Part shown: piece by piece, positions 35,780 through 45,310 of the stretch
How the letters are laid out: each line of letters begins with the position of its first letter
Position numbering within the stretch: position 1 is the first letter of the stretch
Assembly (NCBI GenBank): GCA_937921935.1
Contig: CAKZWQ010000019.1
Coordinates: forward strand, 1 to 49,507
DNA length: 49,507 nt
Source of the DNA: an uncultured Gammaproteobacteria bacterium
GTDB lineage: Bacteria > Pseudomonadota > Gammaproteobacteria > Steroidobacterales > GCA-2729495
Direction of reading: 5' to 3'
Program-made: the position numbers and the translations under genes
The notes under the pieces: generated by a model
What the model was told of the DNA's origin: nothing
The model's database searches: none
Seen by the model: only the letters and a program-made list of their open reading frames with translations

Positions 35780-36712
35780 CTAGCCGAAACGGCCCGTTAC
35801 GTAGTCTTCTGTCAGCTTGTGACTTGGGTTGGTAAAGACCTTGTCGGTCTGGTCTACCTCAATGAGCTTACCCAGGTGGAAATAGGCGGTGCGCTGAGAT
35901 ACCCGGGCCGCCTGCTGCATGGAGTGGGTCACGATGGCAATCGCATAGTTTTGCGCCAGCTCGTCTATAAGGTCTTCAATCTTGGCAGTAGCAATGGGAT
36001 CCAGTGCCGAGCAAGGCTCGTCCATCAGGATCACTTCGGGATTCACCGCGATGGTGCGAGCGATGCAAAGGCGCTGCTGCTGGCCGCCCGACAAGCCGGT
36101 ACCCGCATCATCCAGGCGGTCCTTAACTTCATCCCACAGACCGGCGCGTTGCAGACTGCCGTGCACGATTTCATCCAACTCGGCGCGGTTGCTTGCCAAA
36201 CCGTGGAGTCGTGGGCCGTAAGCCACGTTCTCATAAATGGTCTTTGGAAAGGGATTGGGCTTCTGGAACACCATGCCCACCCGGGCACGCAACAACACAA
36301 CATCCGTTTCACGACTATTGATATCTTCACCATGGAGTTTCAGTTCACCGGTTACACGCGCCGTATCAATGGTGTCGTTCATGCGGTTCAGACAGCGAAT
36401 AAAAGTTGATTTGCCACAGCCCGAAGGACCGATCAAGGCAACAACCTGATTTCGGCCAACATCCAGATTAACGTGTTGTAAGGCGTGATTATCACCGTAG
36501 TAAACATTGCAGTCCCTGACGGTCAAAACCGGATCAGTGGCCGTGACATCACCAATGGTTTCATACTTGCCGGGATCAGGTGCCAACTCCGGGGCCGCGG
36601 ACTCGGGAACCGCACTCATAACGGGAGAATCCGGTTTCCGGGGCGCCGGGGGCGGGACGGCGGAGGCCTTATCTGTATTAGTCACTTTATGGGCCTGTTC
36701 AGCTACTGCCAT
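35780..36712 (-). CDS. pstB: Phosphate ABC transporter ATP-binding protein
   Basis: 310 residues, about 50 longer than typical PstB because of a Pro/Ala-rich N-terminal extension (residues 1-60). The core has Walker [20 protein letters not shown], the PstB-specific '[18 protein letters not shown]', signature [16 protein letters not shown], Walker [14 protein letters not shown] and the His-switch [16 protein letters not shown]. It drives phosphate import through PstC/PstA. It is the last pst gene, after pstA with a 32-base gap. The extension has no recognisable domain. Confidence 0.95.
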   Translation of the reverse strand: MAVAEQAHKVTNTDKASAVPPPAPRKPDSPVMSAVPESAAPELAPDPGKYETIGDVTATDPVLTVRDCNVYYGDNHALQHVNLDVGRNQVVALIGPSGCGKSTFIRCLNRMNDTIDTARVTGELKLHGEDINSRETDVVLLRARVGMVFQKPNPFPKTIYENVAYGPRLHGLASNRAELDEIVHGSLQRAGLWDEVKDRLDDAGTGLSGGQQQRLCIARTIAVNPEVILMDEPCSALDPIATAKIEDLIDELAQNYAIAIVTHSMQQAARVSQRTAYFHLGKLIEVDQTDKVFTNPSHKLTEDYVTGRFG

Positions 36713-36744
36713 GATAACTACAACCTGTTGAAATGGGGTAACCG

Positions 36745-38061
36745 CTACCAGCGGCGCTCAAAACGCTTGCGCATCCAGATGGCCGCGCCATTCATGACCA
36801 GCAGGAAAGCCAGCAAGACCATGATGGCGGCCGATGTCCTCTCTACGAAAGCCCGCTCCGGGCTGTCCGCCCAGAGATAAATCTGCACGGGCAAGGCCGT
36901 GGAAGGCTCCAGGGGCGTACCGGGCACCTCAACGATAAAGGCAATCATGCCGATCATCAGCAGGGGCGCCGATTCTCCCAGGGCCCGGGCCATGCCGATA
37001 ATGGCCCCCGTCAGCATGCCCGGCATAGCCAGGGGAATGACGTGGTGGAAAACCGTCTGCATCTGGGAGGCCCCCACACCCAGGGCAGCCTGACGCACCG
37101 AGGGCGGTACAGACTTAATGGCGGCACGTGACGCAATAATGATGGTGGGCAGGGTCATCAGTGTGAGCACCAGGCCACCCACAAGCGGCGCGGAGCGAGG
37201 CAAACCGAAAAAATTGATAAACACAGCGAGTCCGAGCAAACCGAAGACAATGGATGGCACGGCAGCCAGGTTATTAATATTCACCTCGAGCACGTCTACC
37301 CAGCGATTCTTCGGCGCAAACTCTTCCAGATAAACCGCGGCGGCCACCCCCAAGGGGAAAGACAGGGCAATGGTCACCACCAGCATGAAAAAAGAGCCTT
37401 TGATGGCACCGCCAATGCCGGCCAGCTCGGGCTCGCGTGAGTCGCCGAGACGAAAGAAATCGGTATTGAACTGTCGCTCGATGCGTTCATCGGCGATAAG
37501 CGCGTCCACCCACAGGATCTGCTGATCCTTGATACGCCGCGAGCCTTCAGGAACGTCACGATCAATGTAGCCCTTGATGAGCATATCGACCTCGTCGTCA
37601 GCGGGCAGCCACAGCGTCTGGCGGGTGCCAATCAGGGCTGGATCTGCCAAGGTCATCTCGCGCAATTCGAAGCCCGCACCCGCGCTCATCAGGCGATTCA
37701 GGCTGCGCCGTCCGCGGCGGTCAGTGACCTCCGGAAACAGCTGGCCGACAGCCGTGCGAACCAGCTTGTCAAAATTGGCAGAGCCGATAATTTTCGCGTC
37801 CCCGGTCCCGTCAGGATCGATCAACTGCGCATCGAAATCGATTTCCAGACGCACCTGGGTCTGCCAGAAAGCGGTATAGCCGTTGCTGATAATTGAGACG
37901 AACAAAAACAGCACAAACAGCAAGCCCAGACAGGTCGACATAAGGCCATACATCCGGAAGCGCCGCTCCCGACGGTAGCGCGCGGCCAGACCGACCCTGA
38001 CCCGTTCCAGGGTATCGGGTGACCTGGCTGAAAACTCGTTCATGTCGGGTTGGTCACTCAT
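36745..38061 (-). CDS. pstA: Phosphate ABC transporter permease PstA
   Basis: 438 residues from the ATG at 38061, which overlaps the pstC stop (ATGAGTGA arrangement); the ATG at 38103 further upstream is inside pstC. It has a N-terminal membrane segment, then a ~150-residue extra domain (DUF3333-like, typical of long PstA), then the five- to six-segment permease core with the EAA loop [23 protein letters not shown]. With PstC it forms the channel. Confidence 0.95.
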   Translation of the reverse strand: MSDQPDMNEFSARSPDTLERVRVGLAARYRRERRFRMYGLMSTCLGLLFVLFLFVSIISNGYTAFWQTQVRLEIDFDAQLIDPDGTGDAKIIGSANFDKLVRTAVGQLFPEVTDRRGRRSLNRLMSAGAGFELREMTLADPALIGTRQTLWLPADDEVDMLIKGYIDRDVPEGSRRIKDQQILWVDALIADERIERQFNTDFFRLGDSREPELAGIGGAIKGSFFMLVVTIALSFPLGVAAAVYLEEFAPKNRWVDVLEVNINNLAAVPSIVFGLLGLAVFINFFGLPRSAPLVGGLVLTLMTLPTIIIASRAAIKSVPPSVRQAALGVGASQMQTVFHHVIPLAMPGMLTGAIIGMARALGESAPLLMIGMIAFIVEVPGTPLEPSTALPVQIYLWADSPERAFVERTSAAIMVLLAFLLVMNGAAIWMRKRFERRW

Positions 38062-39442
38062 ACTGTTCCCGGTACTTGCGCACGACCTGCAGGGCAACGA
38101 CATTCAACAACAGGGTCACGATAAAAAGCACCAGACCCAGCGCAAAAGCCGCCAGGGTCTTGGCACTGTCAAACTCCTGATCACCCACCAGCAAAGTCAC
38201 AATCTGAACGGTCACGGTGGTAACCGCCTCCAGTGGATTGGCCGTCAGGTTGGCAGCCAGCCCGGCAGCCATCACGACAATCATGGTCTCGCCGATGGCC
38301 CGTGACACGGCCAGCAGTCCGCCGCCAACGATCCCCGGCAGAGCCGCAGGCAGGATCACGTGCTTGATGGTCTCCGACTGGGTTGCGCCCAGGCCATAGG
38401 AACCGTCCCGCATGGCCTGGGGTACCGCATTGATCACATCGTCAGACAAAGAGGAAACAAAGGGGATGATCATGATTCCCATGACCAGGCCTGCGCCCAG
38501 CGCGCTTTCCGAGGCAACATTCAGGCCCAGCAAGGCGCCTATATCACCCAGCAAGGGCCCGACAGTGAGCGCAGCGAAATAGCCGTAAACCACGGTAGGG
38601 ACGCCGGCGAGAATCTCAAGGATCGGCTTGACCCAGGCGCGGACCCGCGAAGAGGCATACTCGGACAGAAAGATGGCTGTCATCAGGCCAATCGGCATGG
38701 CGACGACCATCGCAATGGCTGAGATCAGTAATGTCCCGGCAAACAGGGGTATGGCCCCAAAGGCCCCGGAAGAGCCCACCTGGTCAGCCCGCAGGGCTGT
38801 TTGCGGACTCCACGTCAGGCCAAACAGAAAATCCGTGAAGGGCACTTTTTGAAAAAAGCGCACGGCTTCGAACAGAACTGACAGCAGAATTCCGACCGTG
38901 GTCAAAATCGCGACGGTGGAGGCCAGGATCAGCCCGACCTTGATGATCCCCTCCACCTGATTGCGAGCCCTGAGCCTGGGTTGCAAGCGAGTCCAGGCAT
39001 ACGCCGAGCCGACAAGCCCGACCGCAATCATCAAACCCGACAGGATCCACCGCGCCGAGGCTTGCAGGCTGCTGTAAAGCTCGGCAGCCACAGCCACGTC
39101 GGCACCCCGCTGCTCATTAATAAACTGGCCCGCCGCCAGATTCTTAATGTCATTGACCACAAGTCCGAGCTGGGACTCCGGCAACTCGCGCAGTTCGCTG
39201 GGCAAACTGGCAATGACCTGGCTCATGATCAATGACTCGCTCACGGAGAGCCAGAGCAGGATCAATAAAACCCCGGGCAGACCGCACCAGATGGCGACGT
39301 AATAGCCATAGTACTTCGGCAGGGAATGAAGCTTGCGGATGGAGCCATAACCACCCGCGACAGCGATCGAGCGACGCCGTCCCAGCATGAATGATATGAC
39401 CGCCATGGCGATCAGAATCAGTAATAAGGTAGACAGCTGCAC
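38054..39442 (-). CDS. pstC: Phosphate ABC transporter permease PstC
   Basis: 462 residues from GTG at 39442. Membrane segment at the N-terminus, a ~140-residue insertion before the permease core, then DFLFGLTWSP, and the EAA-type SYGLGATQSETIKHVILPAALPGIVGG coupling helix. It is separated from pstS by 92 bases that hold a strong hairpin, which would lower expression of pstC relative to the binding protein. Confidence 0.95.
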   Translation of the reverse strand: MQLSTLLLILIAMAVISFMLGRRRSIAVAGGYGSIRKLHSLPKYYGYYVAIWCGLPGVLLILLWLSVSESLIMSQVIASLPSELRELPESQLGLVVNDIKNLAAGQFINEQRGADVAVAAELYSSLQASARWILSGLMIAVGLVGSAYAWTRLQPRLRARNQVEGIIKVGLILASTVAILTTVGILLSVLFEAVRFFQKVPFTDFLFGLTWSPQTALRADQVGSSGAFGAIPLFAGTLLISAIAMVVAMPIGLMTAIFLSEYASSRVRAWVKPILEILAGVPTVVYGYFAALTVGPLLGDIGALLGLNVASESALGAGLVMGIMIIPFVSSLSDDVINAVPQAMRDGSYGLGATQSETIKHVILPAALPGIVGGGLLAVSRAIGETMIVVMAAGLAANLTANPLEAVTTVTVQIVTLLVGDQEFDSAKTLAAFALGLVLFIVTLLLNVVALQVVRKYREQYE

Positions 39443-39461
39443 AATCAGTCGCCTGCTTCAG

Positions 39462-39507
39462 AAACCCGAAGCGGCGACCCGATGCAGGGTCGCCGCTGCA
39501 CGGGCTT
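39462..39507 (-). terminator. Strong intercistronic hairpin between pstS and pstC
   Basis: AGCGGCGACCC (39470-39480) pairs perfectly with GGGTCGCCGCT (39487-39497) with a six-base loop; flanking CCCG/CGGG and AA/TT extend it. On the minus strand only a short T-run (GGGTTTCTG) follows, so it is likely a partial terminator/3' protector giving higher pstS than pstCAB levels. Confidence 0.6.
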
Positions 39508-39534
39508 TTTGCTTACTTGAAGCCTCACAAAACC

Positions 39535-40602
39535 TCAGTTGGCCGCCAGACTCAGGTTCTGCAGATCGCGCACGGAAGACACGACAGCCTCGTACTCATC
39601 TGCCGGCAAGGGGATCAGACCCCGGTCAGAGAGGTAACCCTCTTCACCCATGGCACGCTCGCTGGTGAACTCGGCCAGGTAGTCGCGAACGCCGGGAATC
39701 GCATCCACATGAGCCTTCTTCACATAGAAGTACAGGGGACGCGACACAGCATATTCACCGGAAGCGATGGCTTCGAAAGTCGGCGCCGAGCCCCCTATCC
39801 TGGAGCCCTGCACCACGTCAGCGTTCTGATCCAGGAAACTGAAACCGAAGATACCCAGGGCATCGGTATTCGCCCGCAGCTTCTGCACAATCAGGTTGTC
39901 ATTCTCGCCGGCCTCTACATAGCGACCGTCTTCACGCACGCCATGGCAAATCGCCTTGAAGCGGCTCTTGTCTTTTGCCTTGATGGCCTTGATCCAGGCA
40001 AACTGCTTGCATCCGCCTTCCATGGCCAGTTCCACAAAAGCATCACGAGTCCCGGAAGTCGGTGGCGGGCCGAGCACTTCGATCACAGTAGCGGGCAATA
40101 CCGGGTTGATATCGCTCCACTTCTGATAAGGGTTCGGCACAAGTTTCTCAGCGCCGCTGGGATCCGGCACATCTTTGGCCAGGGCCAGGAAGATGTCCTT
40201 CAGACTCACGCTCAGAACCTTCGCATCGGAAGAGTTGGCTAGAACGATGCCGTCGTAACCGATCTTGACTTCAACGATCTCCGTCACGCCATTGCTGTTG
40301 CATTTCTCCACTTCCGAAGACTTGATGCGTCGGGAAGAATTGGCGATATCAGGATGATCGACACCCACGCCGGAACAAAACAGCTTAAGGCCTCCACCCG
40401 AGCCCGTTGACTCAATTTTCGGGGTCCTGAAATCGCTGGTACGCCCAAACTGCTCAGCCACCACCGTCGCAAAGGGATACACGGTAGAAGATCCCACGAT
40501 GCTGATGTAATTACGGGCAGCCTGACCGAAAGACGGAGCGCTGACCAGGCTGATCCCGGCAGCAACAACGAGTAACTTCACGAAACTGGGTTTAAATAAC
40601 AC
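39535..40602 (-). CDS. pstS: Phosphate ABC transporter substrate-binding protein
   Basis: 355 residues from GTG at 40602 with AGGGG nine bases upstream. Signal peptide (LLVVAAGISLVSAPSFGQAA), then the phosphate-binding motifs ISIVGSSTVYPFATVVAEQFG and STGSGGGLKLFCSG, IANSSRRI, and PPPTSGTRDAFVELA (the T-S-G-T loop with ligand Arg). This is the PstS/SphX type. It binds periplasmic phosphate for PstCAB. Two cysteines (C-SGV... and EKCN) may form a disulfide. Confidence 0.95.
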   Translation of the reverse strand: MLFKPSFVKLLVVAAGISLVSAPSFGQAARNYISIVGSSTVYPFATVVAEQFGRTSDFRTPKIESTGSGGGLKLFCSGVGVDHPDIANSSRRIKSSEVEKCNSNGVTEIVEVKIGYDGIVLANSSDAKVLSVSLKDIFLALAKDVPDPSGAEKLVPNPYQKWSDINPVLPATVIEVLGPPPTSGTRDAFVELAMEGGCKQFAWIKAIKAKDKSRFKAICHGVREDGRYVEAGENDNLIVQKLRANTDALGIFGFSFLDQNADVVQGSRIGGSAPTFEAIASGEYAVSRPLYFYVKKAHVDAIPGVRDYLAEFTSERAMGEEGYLSDRGLIPLPADEYEAVVSSVRDLQNLSLAAN

Positions 40603-40692
40603 GACTTGATTCCCCTGCTGTATAGGGCTGGCTTAAGACCCGATTAATTCTATGGGGTGATTGTTAAGCTTATGTTTCAGCCGGCAAGCCGA

Positions 40693-41406
40693 TTAACTGC
40701 CAACCTCTCGCTTGACCTCGGAGATCTCCAGATGCCGGATATCGCGGCCATGGACCAGGTATATCACGTACTCGGAGATATTCTTGGCATGGTCGCCAAT
40801 GCGCTCCAGGGCCCGGGCAGCCCAGCTGATATCCATAAATCGCCGGATGGTGCGGGGATCCTCCATCATCATGCTGATGCACTGGCGGGTAATCTGGTCA
40901 TAACCTTCGTCCACCAGCTTATCTTCCTCGACGATCTGCAGGGCATCGTCCGCATCCAGTCGTGAGAAAGCATCCAGGGTGTCGTGCACCATGGTCTGAA
41001 CATGCTCACCCAGTGCCTTCAGTTCACTGTAGTGATCGTGGGGATGATCCTGTGAAGCCAGGCGCGAGGCCAGGTAGCCGATGCGCTGAGCCTCATCGCC
41101 GATACGTTCCAGATCCGTAATGACCTTGATCACCGCCACGATCAGGCGCAGATCACCCGCCGCCGGCGCGCGCGTGGCGAGCACCCGGCTGCATTCCTCG
41201 TCAATGGACACTTCCAGCTCATTAATTTTGTAGTCCTCACCGGCGACCAGCAGCCCCATTTCGCTGTCGCCAGCGGTGATGGCCTCGATAGCTCTGTCCA
41301 GGTGATTTTCTACCAGTCCGCCCATACGCAGAACCTCGGTACGCAGGTGCTCGAGTTCCTCGTTAAAACGTCGGGAAGTGTGTTGTTTGAATTGCTCGGA
41401 AGTCAT
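40693..41406 (-). CDS. phoU: Phosphate transport regulator PhoU
   Basis: 237 residues, all-helical with two PhoU three-helix repeats; metal-binding E/DxxxD motifs are visible in ITDLERIGDEAQRIGYLA and AARALERIGDHAKNISEYVIYL, with the paired MGGLVENHLDRAI near the start. PhoU restrains PhoR when PstSCAB senses enough phosphate. Here it lies between phoR and pstS instead of after pstB as in E. coli. A 90-base gap separates it from pstS. Confidence 0.95.
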   Translation of the reverse strand: MTSEQFKQHTSRRFNEELEHLRTEVLRMGGLVENHLDRAIEAITAGDSEMGLLVAGEDYKINELEVSIDEECSRVLATRAPAAGDLRLIVAVIKVITDLERIGDEAQRIGYLASRLASQDHPHDHYSELKALGEHVQTMVHDTLDAFSRLDADDALQIVEEDKLVDEGYDQITRQCISMMMEDPRTIRRFMDISWAARALERIGDHAKNISEYVIYLVHGRDIRHLEISEVKREVGS

Positions 41407-41464
41407 AGTGATCTAACCCTTTGCGCCCGCGTTTGCTGCGCCTTGCAATAGTGTCTCCAGCATA

Positions 41465-42763
41465 TCAGGAGGCCGCCAGCCGGTCGGCGGGAAAATGGCA
41501 AATGAAGCGACTGCCCTTGCCCACCTCACTGGCGATCTCAAGATCAGCATCGTGATGTTTGAGGGCGTGTTTGACGATGGCAAGACCCAGTCCCGTGCCC
41601 CCTTTCTGGCGCACGCGGCCCGCATCGGTACGATAGAAACGCTCCGTGAGCCGGGGAATTTCATCGGCAGGAATGCCGATACCCGTATCCGCCACCGTCA
41701 GGTAGCCGCCATTTTTGTCTGTGCGCCAGCCAATGGTCACAGAACCCTCTGCGGGCGTATAGCGAACCGCGTTGGTCACCAGGTTACTGACCACTGACTG
41801 CAGCTCGGTCGCTTCGCCCAGTACGCCGTGAGTGCTATCTATATCCAGCTCGATATTCTGGGAACCAGCCGATTCCAGCAGGGCATCCTTGCGAGCAATT
41901 TGCAGAATCGCAGGAATATCAACCCGGTGATCATGCGAACAGGATTCCGATGACTCCAGCTTGGATAGTGTCAGCAGATCGCGGATCAGGGCCCCCATCC
42001 GTTCTGCCTGCGCATGCATATCAGCAACGGGGGCACGCCACTGCTCGGGCAGTCCCTGGTCATCACTCATGACGTCCAGGTAGCCGGTGATTACCGTCAG
42101 GGGAGAGCGCAGTTCGTGGGAGGCATTAGCCACGAAATCGCGTCGCATGCGCTCCGTCATCACTCTCTGGGTAATATCACGCACCAGCAATAATTGCTGA
42201 TCAAAGCCATAAGGAAGGATGCGACACGACAGCCACGCATCACTCCCTAATGGGGATGGGATTTCTACGCTCTCGCGCTTGGTCTTTTTTGCGCTGCCCT
42301 TCAGATAGCCTACGAACTCCGGGTGGCGAATCAGATTGTCGATGCGGGTGCCGCGATCACGCTTTTTCTTCAGGCCCAGCATTTGCCGGGCGGCCTTGTT
42401 GCTGCGAACAATTTCAAAATCTTTGTTTACGATAACGCCGCCATCAGGGAACGCCTTGGTGGACGCGCTGATTTCTTCCACCAGGCGAACCCAGGACCGC
42501 CGGTTCTGCCGGGCAAGCGCCTTAGTCGCCTGAATGCGGGCCAGAACCTGGGACCAGGGGCCGTTGCCATCCGGCATCGCGCCCGGCTTACCCGTGCGCA
42601 GCCAGTACTCAAGCTGAAACAGGTGATACAGGTGCCAGACCAGCAAGGCGCCGACTCCGACCAGACCCCCCCAGAATGGCGCGTCATAAAGCCAGCCAAT
42701 CAACAGGCAGGCCAGCAGCACGGCCGCATGTTGAAAAAATGTGCGCGTCCAGAGAGTCGGCAT
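41465..42763 (-). CDS. phoR: Phosphate regulon sensor histidine kinase
   Basis: 432 residues from the ATG at 42763; upstream codons overlap phoB. Two N-terminal membrane segments, a PAS domain (GVIVNKDFEIVRSNKAARQMLG), HisKA with the phospho-accepting His in FVANASHELRSPLTVITGYLDV, and the HATPase N/G boxes (SNLVTNAVRYTP, TGIGIPADEIPRL, TGLGLAIVKHALKHH). It phosphorylates PhoB under phosphate shortage. Only two bases separate it from phoB. Confidence 0.95.
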   Translation of the reverse strand: MPTLWTRTFFQHAAVLLACLLIGWLYDAPFWGGLVGVGALLVWHLYHLFQLEYWLRTGKPGAMPDGNGPWSQVLARIQATKALARQNRRSWVRLVEEISASTKAFPDGGVIVNKDFEIVRSNKAARQMLGLKKKRDRGTRIDNLIRHPEFVGYLKGSAKKTKRESVEIPSPLGSDAWLSCRILPYGFDQQLLLVRDITQRVMTERMRRDFVANASHELRSPLTVITGYLDVMSDDQGLPEQWRAPVADMHAQAERMGALIRDLLTLSKLESSESCSHDHRVDIPAILQIARKDALLESAGSQNIELDIDSTHGVLGEATELQSVVSNLVTNAVRYTPAEGSVTIGWRTDKNGGYLTVADTGIGIPADEIPRLTERFYRTDAGRVRQKGGTGLGLAIVKHALKHHDADLEIASEVGKGSRFICHFPADRLAAS

Positions 42764-42765
42764 AG

Positions 42766-43452
42766 TCAGGCGACAGAAAATCGATAGCCGGCGCCGCGCA
42801 CGGTCTGCACGCAAGTTTCGGCCCCATAAGGTTCCAGGGCCTGACGCAGGCGGCGAACATGGACGTCCACGGTGCGCTCCTCAACATAGACGTTCTGGCC
42901 CCAGACAAAATCCAGCAACTGGCCGCGACTGTAAACGCGCTCGGGATTCGTCATCAGAAACTTCAACAACCGGTATTCAGTCGGTCCCAGGACGATCTCG
43001 TTATTTTGACAGGTCACACGATGGCTGAGAGGGTTGAGCTGCAAATCGCCGGCGACAATAGGCTCATCGTCAACCGGCACTGACCGGCGTAACAGGGCGC
43101 TGATCCGGGCCAATAATTCTCGCGGGGAAAAGGGCTTGGTTATGTAGTCGTCCGCACCGCTGTCCAGGCCGGAAATCTTGTCCTGCTCATCTGCCCGCGC
43201 AGTCAGCATGATGATGGGCAAGTCCTTGTTGACCGAGTCCCGACGCAGGGCCCGGGTAAGCTCCAGGCCGCTGGAATCCGGCAACATCCAGTCCACCAGC
43301 ACCAGGTCCGGGCGCTGGTCGGCAATCAGATTGCGGGCCGAACTGGAGTCTTCGGCCTCAGTCACATCAAAGCCCGCCCGCGACAGATTGAAAGTGATCA
43401 TCTGACGAATGGCGGCCTCGTCCTCAACCACGAGGATACGGCGGGTGGTCAT
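42766..43452 (-). CDS. phoB: Phosphate regulon response regulator
   Basis: 228 residues from ATG at 43452 (MTTRRILVVEDEAAIRQM), as PhoB proteins begin; an ATG at 43470 falls inside a Pho-box repeat. Receiver domain with D(ED) at the start, phospho-Asp in LVLVDWMLPDSSG, Lys in ITKPFSPRELLARISALLRR, then an OmpR-type winged helix (LGPTEYRLLKFLMTNPERVYSR...RTVDVHVRRLRQAL). It activates Pho-regulon promoters, probably including its own. Confidence 0.95.
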   Translation of the reverse strand: MTTRRILVVEDEAAIRQMITFNLSRAGFDVTEAEDSSSARNLIADQRPDLVLVDWMLPDSSGLELTRALRRDSVNKDLPIIMLTARADEQDKISGLDSGADDYITKPFSPRELLARISALLRRSVPVDDEPIVAGDLQLNPLSHRVTCQNNEIVLGPTEYRLLKFLMTNPERVYSRGQLLDFVWGQNVYVEERTVDVHVRRLRQALEPYGAETCVQTVRGAGYRFSVA

Positions 43453-43467
43453 CGACTCAGTACCTGG

Positions 43468-43512
43468 CATACAGCGCTATTACAGCGCTTAAATATTACA
43501 GAAGTGTTACGA
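43468..43512 (-). promoter_or_regulatory. Candidate Pho boxes upstream of phoB
   Basis: Two 18-bp blocks on the minus strand: TCGTAAC-ACTT-CTGTAAT (43512-43495) and CTGTAAT-AGCG-CTGTATG (43485-43468), each with two PhoB-type half-sites 11 bp apart. The upstream block leaves room for a -10 (such as TAATAG) and a leader before the 43452 start. It suggests autoregulation of phoBR-phoU-pst. Confidence 0.55.
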
Positions 43513-43613
43513 CTCGAACGGACCCTGATGGGCCTAGTTTACAGAATTGGCCGTGTTCAGGAGCAACAAGTCATCGAGCAGAGAAAGCGGACAGGCCGGC
43601 TTTTCCAGCCACT

Positions 43614-43809
43614 TTAGGCCGAACTGGAAATGGCATAGACCATAGCCATCACAGTCAGGCCAAAACGGCGGCAACACCCAAATAAGTCACATCGCCGCTG
43701 CTCAGCGCATCAGCCACATCGCGACCATCCCGGCAAAGACCAGGGCAAAGGTACCGATACCTTCAGCCAGACAGCGCCGAGGCAATGCCAAAGTATGCAC
43801 GCCGGCCAT
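43614..43809 (-). pseudogene. Frameshifted, truncated aquaporin / glycerol facilitator (MIP family) fragment
   Basis: From the ATG at 43809 the frame reads MAGVHTLALPRRCLAEGIGT then FALVFAGMVAM, the classic MIP-family first helix, but stops at 43702. A shift of frame at about 43714 continues with ADALSSGDVTYLGVAAV; a second shift at about 43660 gives FGLTVMAMVYAIS, the second MIP helix. Each shift is explained by one missing base. Sequence after that lacks the NPA box, so the gene is both frameshifted and truncated. The region is otherwise the 5' neighbourhood of phoB. Confidence 0.75.
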
Positions 43810-43813
43810 GGCG

Positions 43814-44716
43814 TCAGATACTCCGCATTCGCGTCGGCATGGGCAGCACCGGTGCCCGGGCTGATCGCCGGCCTTCAAAAAGTTGGCGACCCATAGCGAT
43901 CGCCTGCATCTGCAGGTCGCGCTGGACGCCGACGACCAGTCGGCGCAAGCGCCGCCAGTTGATATCGATGCCCAGGTCGTCCGGCTGAGAATCCAGAAGG
44001 GTGCCCAGAACCTCAAGATCCTGCGCGTTACCCAGCAGTTCAGCAAGCTCCGACAAAGGGTCACGGTAACGCCGGGACCATCGCGGCATTCGCTCTGCCA
44101 TCAACCCGGTCTGGTAAAAGGCATACTTCAGGTGTTTGCGCCAGTGATGGTAAGCCTCCGGCGGCGAGTACAAATCAAGGCGGCGATAGTCGCGGCGGGC
44201 CCGGGCGAAGGTGAACTTTGCGCCTTTGCGTAACTCGCGACTGCTCAGATCCGCAATGGGCAAATCCTCGATACGGGCAGCCAGCAAGGGCAACTCTGCA
44301 CGTACCGTCGCCACACTATCTGACATACCCGCAATCGCCCTCGCCTGTTCCGCTTCCGCCTGCGCGGCCAGGCTCTTGCGCAACATCAGCAGCGACTGCC
44401 GCGGGCCCGGCTCCCAAATTCTTTCAGCCAGTCGGTCTGTTGCCTCCACCATGGCCGACGCATCCCTTGCATAGGCAAGCCGCTTGGCCAGGTCGCGATA
44501 AGCGCGATTTTCCACCTGGTACACATACTCATGCCGAGGCTTTAGCAGCCACAACAAGGCACGAATCCGCTTGAAGCACTGGCGGGCCCGATGAATATGC
44601 TTCGCCGGATTGCGTTCCCAGTCCGCGAGCAGCGCAGCAGATTTATGATTCTGCTGCGCCAGAATGCGGCGAAATTCTGCGGCTGGCTTGCCGGCGGAGG
44701 AAAAACGATAGGCCAT
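43814..44716 (-). CDS. CHAD-domain protein
   Basis: 300 residues, almost all helical and rich in Arg/His. The conserved basic CHAD pattern is visible: HIHRARQCFKRIRALLWLLKP near the start (HxxRxxxKRxR) and YHHWRKHLKYAFYQTGLMAER in the second half, two copies of the His/Lys/Arg helix. CHAD domains bind polyphosphate and co-occur with polyphosphate enzymes; there is no CYTH domain here. It lies beside the Pho regulon and shares the genome neighbourhood with PPK2 at 7267. Divergent from dgkA. Confidence 0.9.
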   Translation of the reverse strand: MAYRFSSAGKPAAEFRRILAQQNHKSAALLADWERNPAKHIHRARQCFKRIRALLWLLKPRHEYVYQVENRAYRDLAKRLAYARDASAMVEATDRLAERIWEPGPRQSLLMLRKSLAAQAEAEQARAIAGMSDSVATVRAELPLLAARIEDLPIADLSSRELRKGAKFTFARARRDYRRLDLYSPPEAYHHWRKHLKYAFYQTGLMAERMPRWSRRYRDPLSELAELLGNAQDLEVLGTLLDSQPDDLGIDINWRRLRRLVVGVQRDLQMQAIAMGRQLFEGRRSARAPVLPMPTRMRSI

Positions 44717-44839
44717 TGTGCTTCTAATTATTGGGTTGGCGCTGTGAGGAATCAGCGAGCCGTGAACGATTCTCCGGCCGACCTATCCCGCTGCTAGTAT
44801 GCACAGCCCTTGATTACGGCTACAAGCAGGCCCCCAGCC

Positions 44840-45244
44840 ATGGCAGAACACAGCGATAAGCCGCGTGCCCCCGTGCATGATAAACAGGGCCTGAGCCGAC
44901 TGATTTCAGCCACAGGCTACAGCCTGGCTGGCTTGCGCGCGGCCTGGGCTAGCGAAGAAGCCTTCCGGCTGGAGATGCTGGCCAGCCTCTTCATGGTGCC
45001 CGCAGCCCTGTGGCTGGGCCCCACTATGGTGCAGCGCGCCTTGCTGGTCGGCAGCATTCTGCTTGTCCTCATCGTCGAATTGTTGAACACCGCCGTGGAG
45101 TACACGCTGGATCGCATCAGCACGGAACAGCACAGCCTGTCGGGCCGTGCCAAGGACATGGGTTCGGCTGCCGTGATGCTCAGCCTGCTGCTTTGCGCCC
45201 TGACCTGGGGCGGCGTCGCTTGGGATCGCTTCAGCGGGGGCTGA
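44840..45244 (+). CDS. dgkA: Diacylglycerol kinase
   Basis: 134 residues from ATG 44840 (open to a TTG at 44810). Three membrane helices; conserved LRAAWASEEAFRLEMLAS, IVELLNTAVEYTLDRIS (catalytic Glu) and HSLSGRAKDMGSAAVMLSL match bacterial DgkA. It phosphorylates diacylglycerol to phosphatidate in the inner membrane, recycling DAG from lipid turnover. A glycosyltransferase follows by 66 bases and might use the same DAG pool. Confidence 0.94.
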   Translation: MAEHSDKPRAPVHDKQGLSRLISATGYSLAGLRAAWASEEAFRLEMLASLFMVPAALWLGPTMVQRALLVGSILLVLIVELLNTAVEYTLDRISTEQHSLSGRAKDMGSAAVMLSLLLCALTWGGVAWDRFSGG

Positions 45245-45310
45245 AAAGTGTTGCCGTGCTGAAAACCAGAGCCGCCGGCCCACGAAAACCAAGGAGAAAC
45301 AGGCCCGCCC

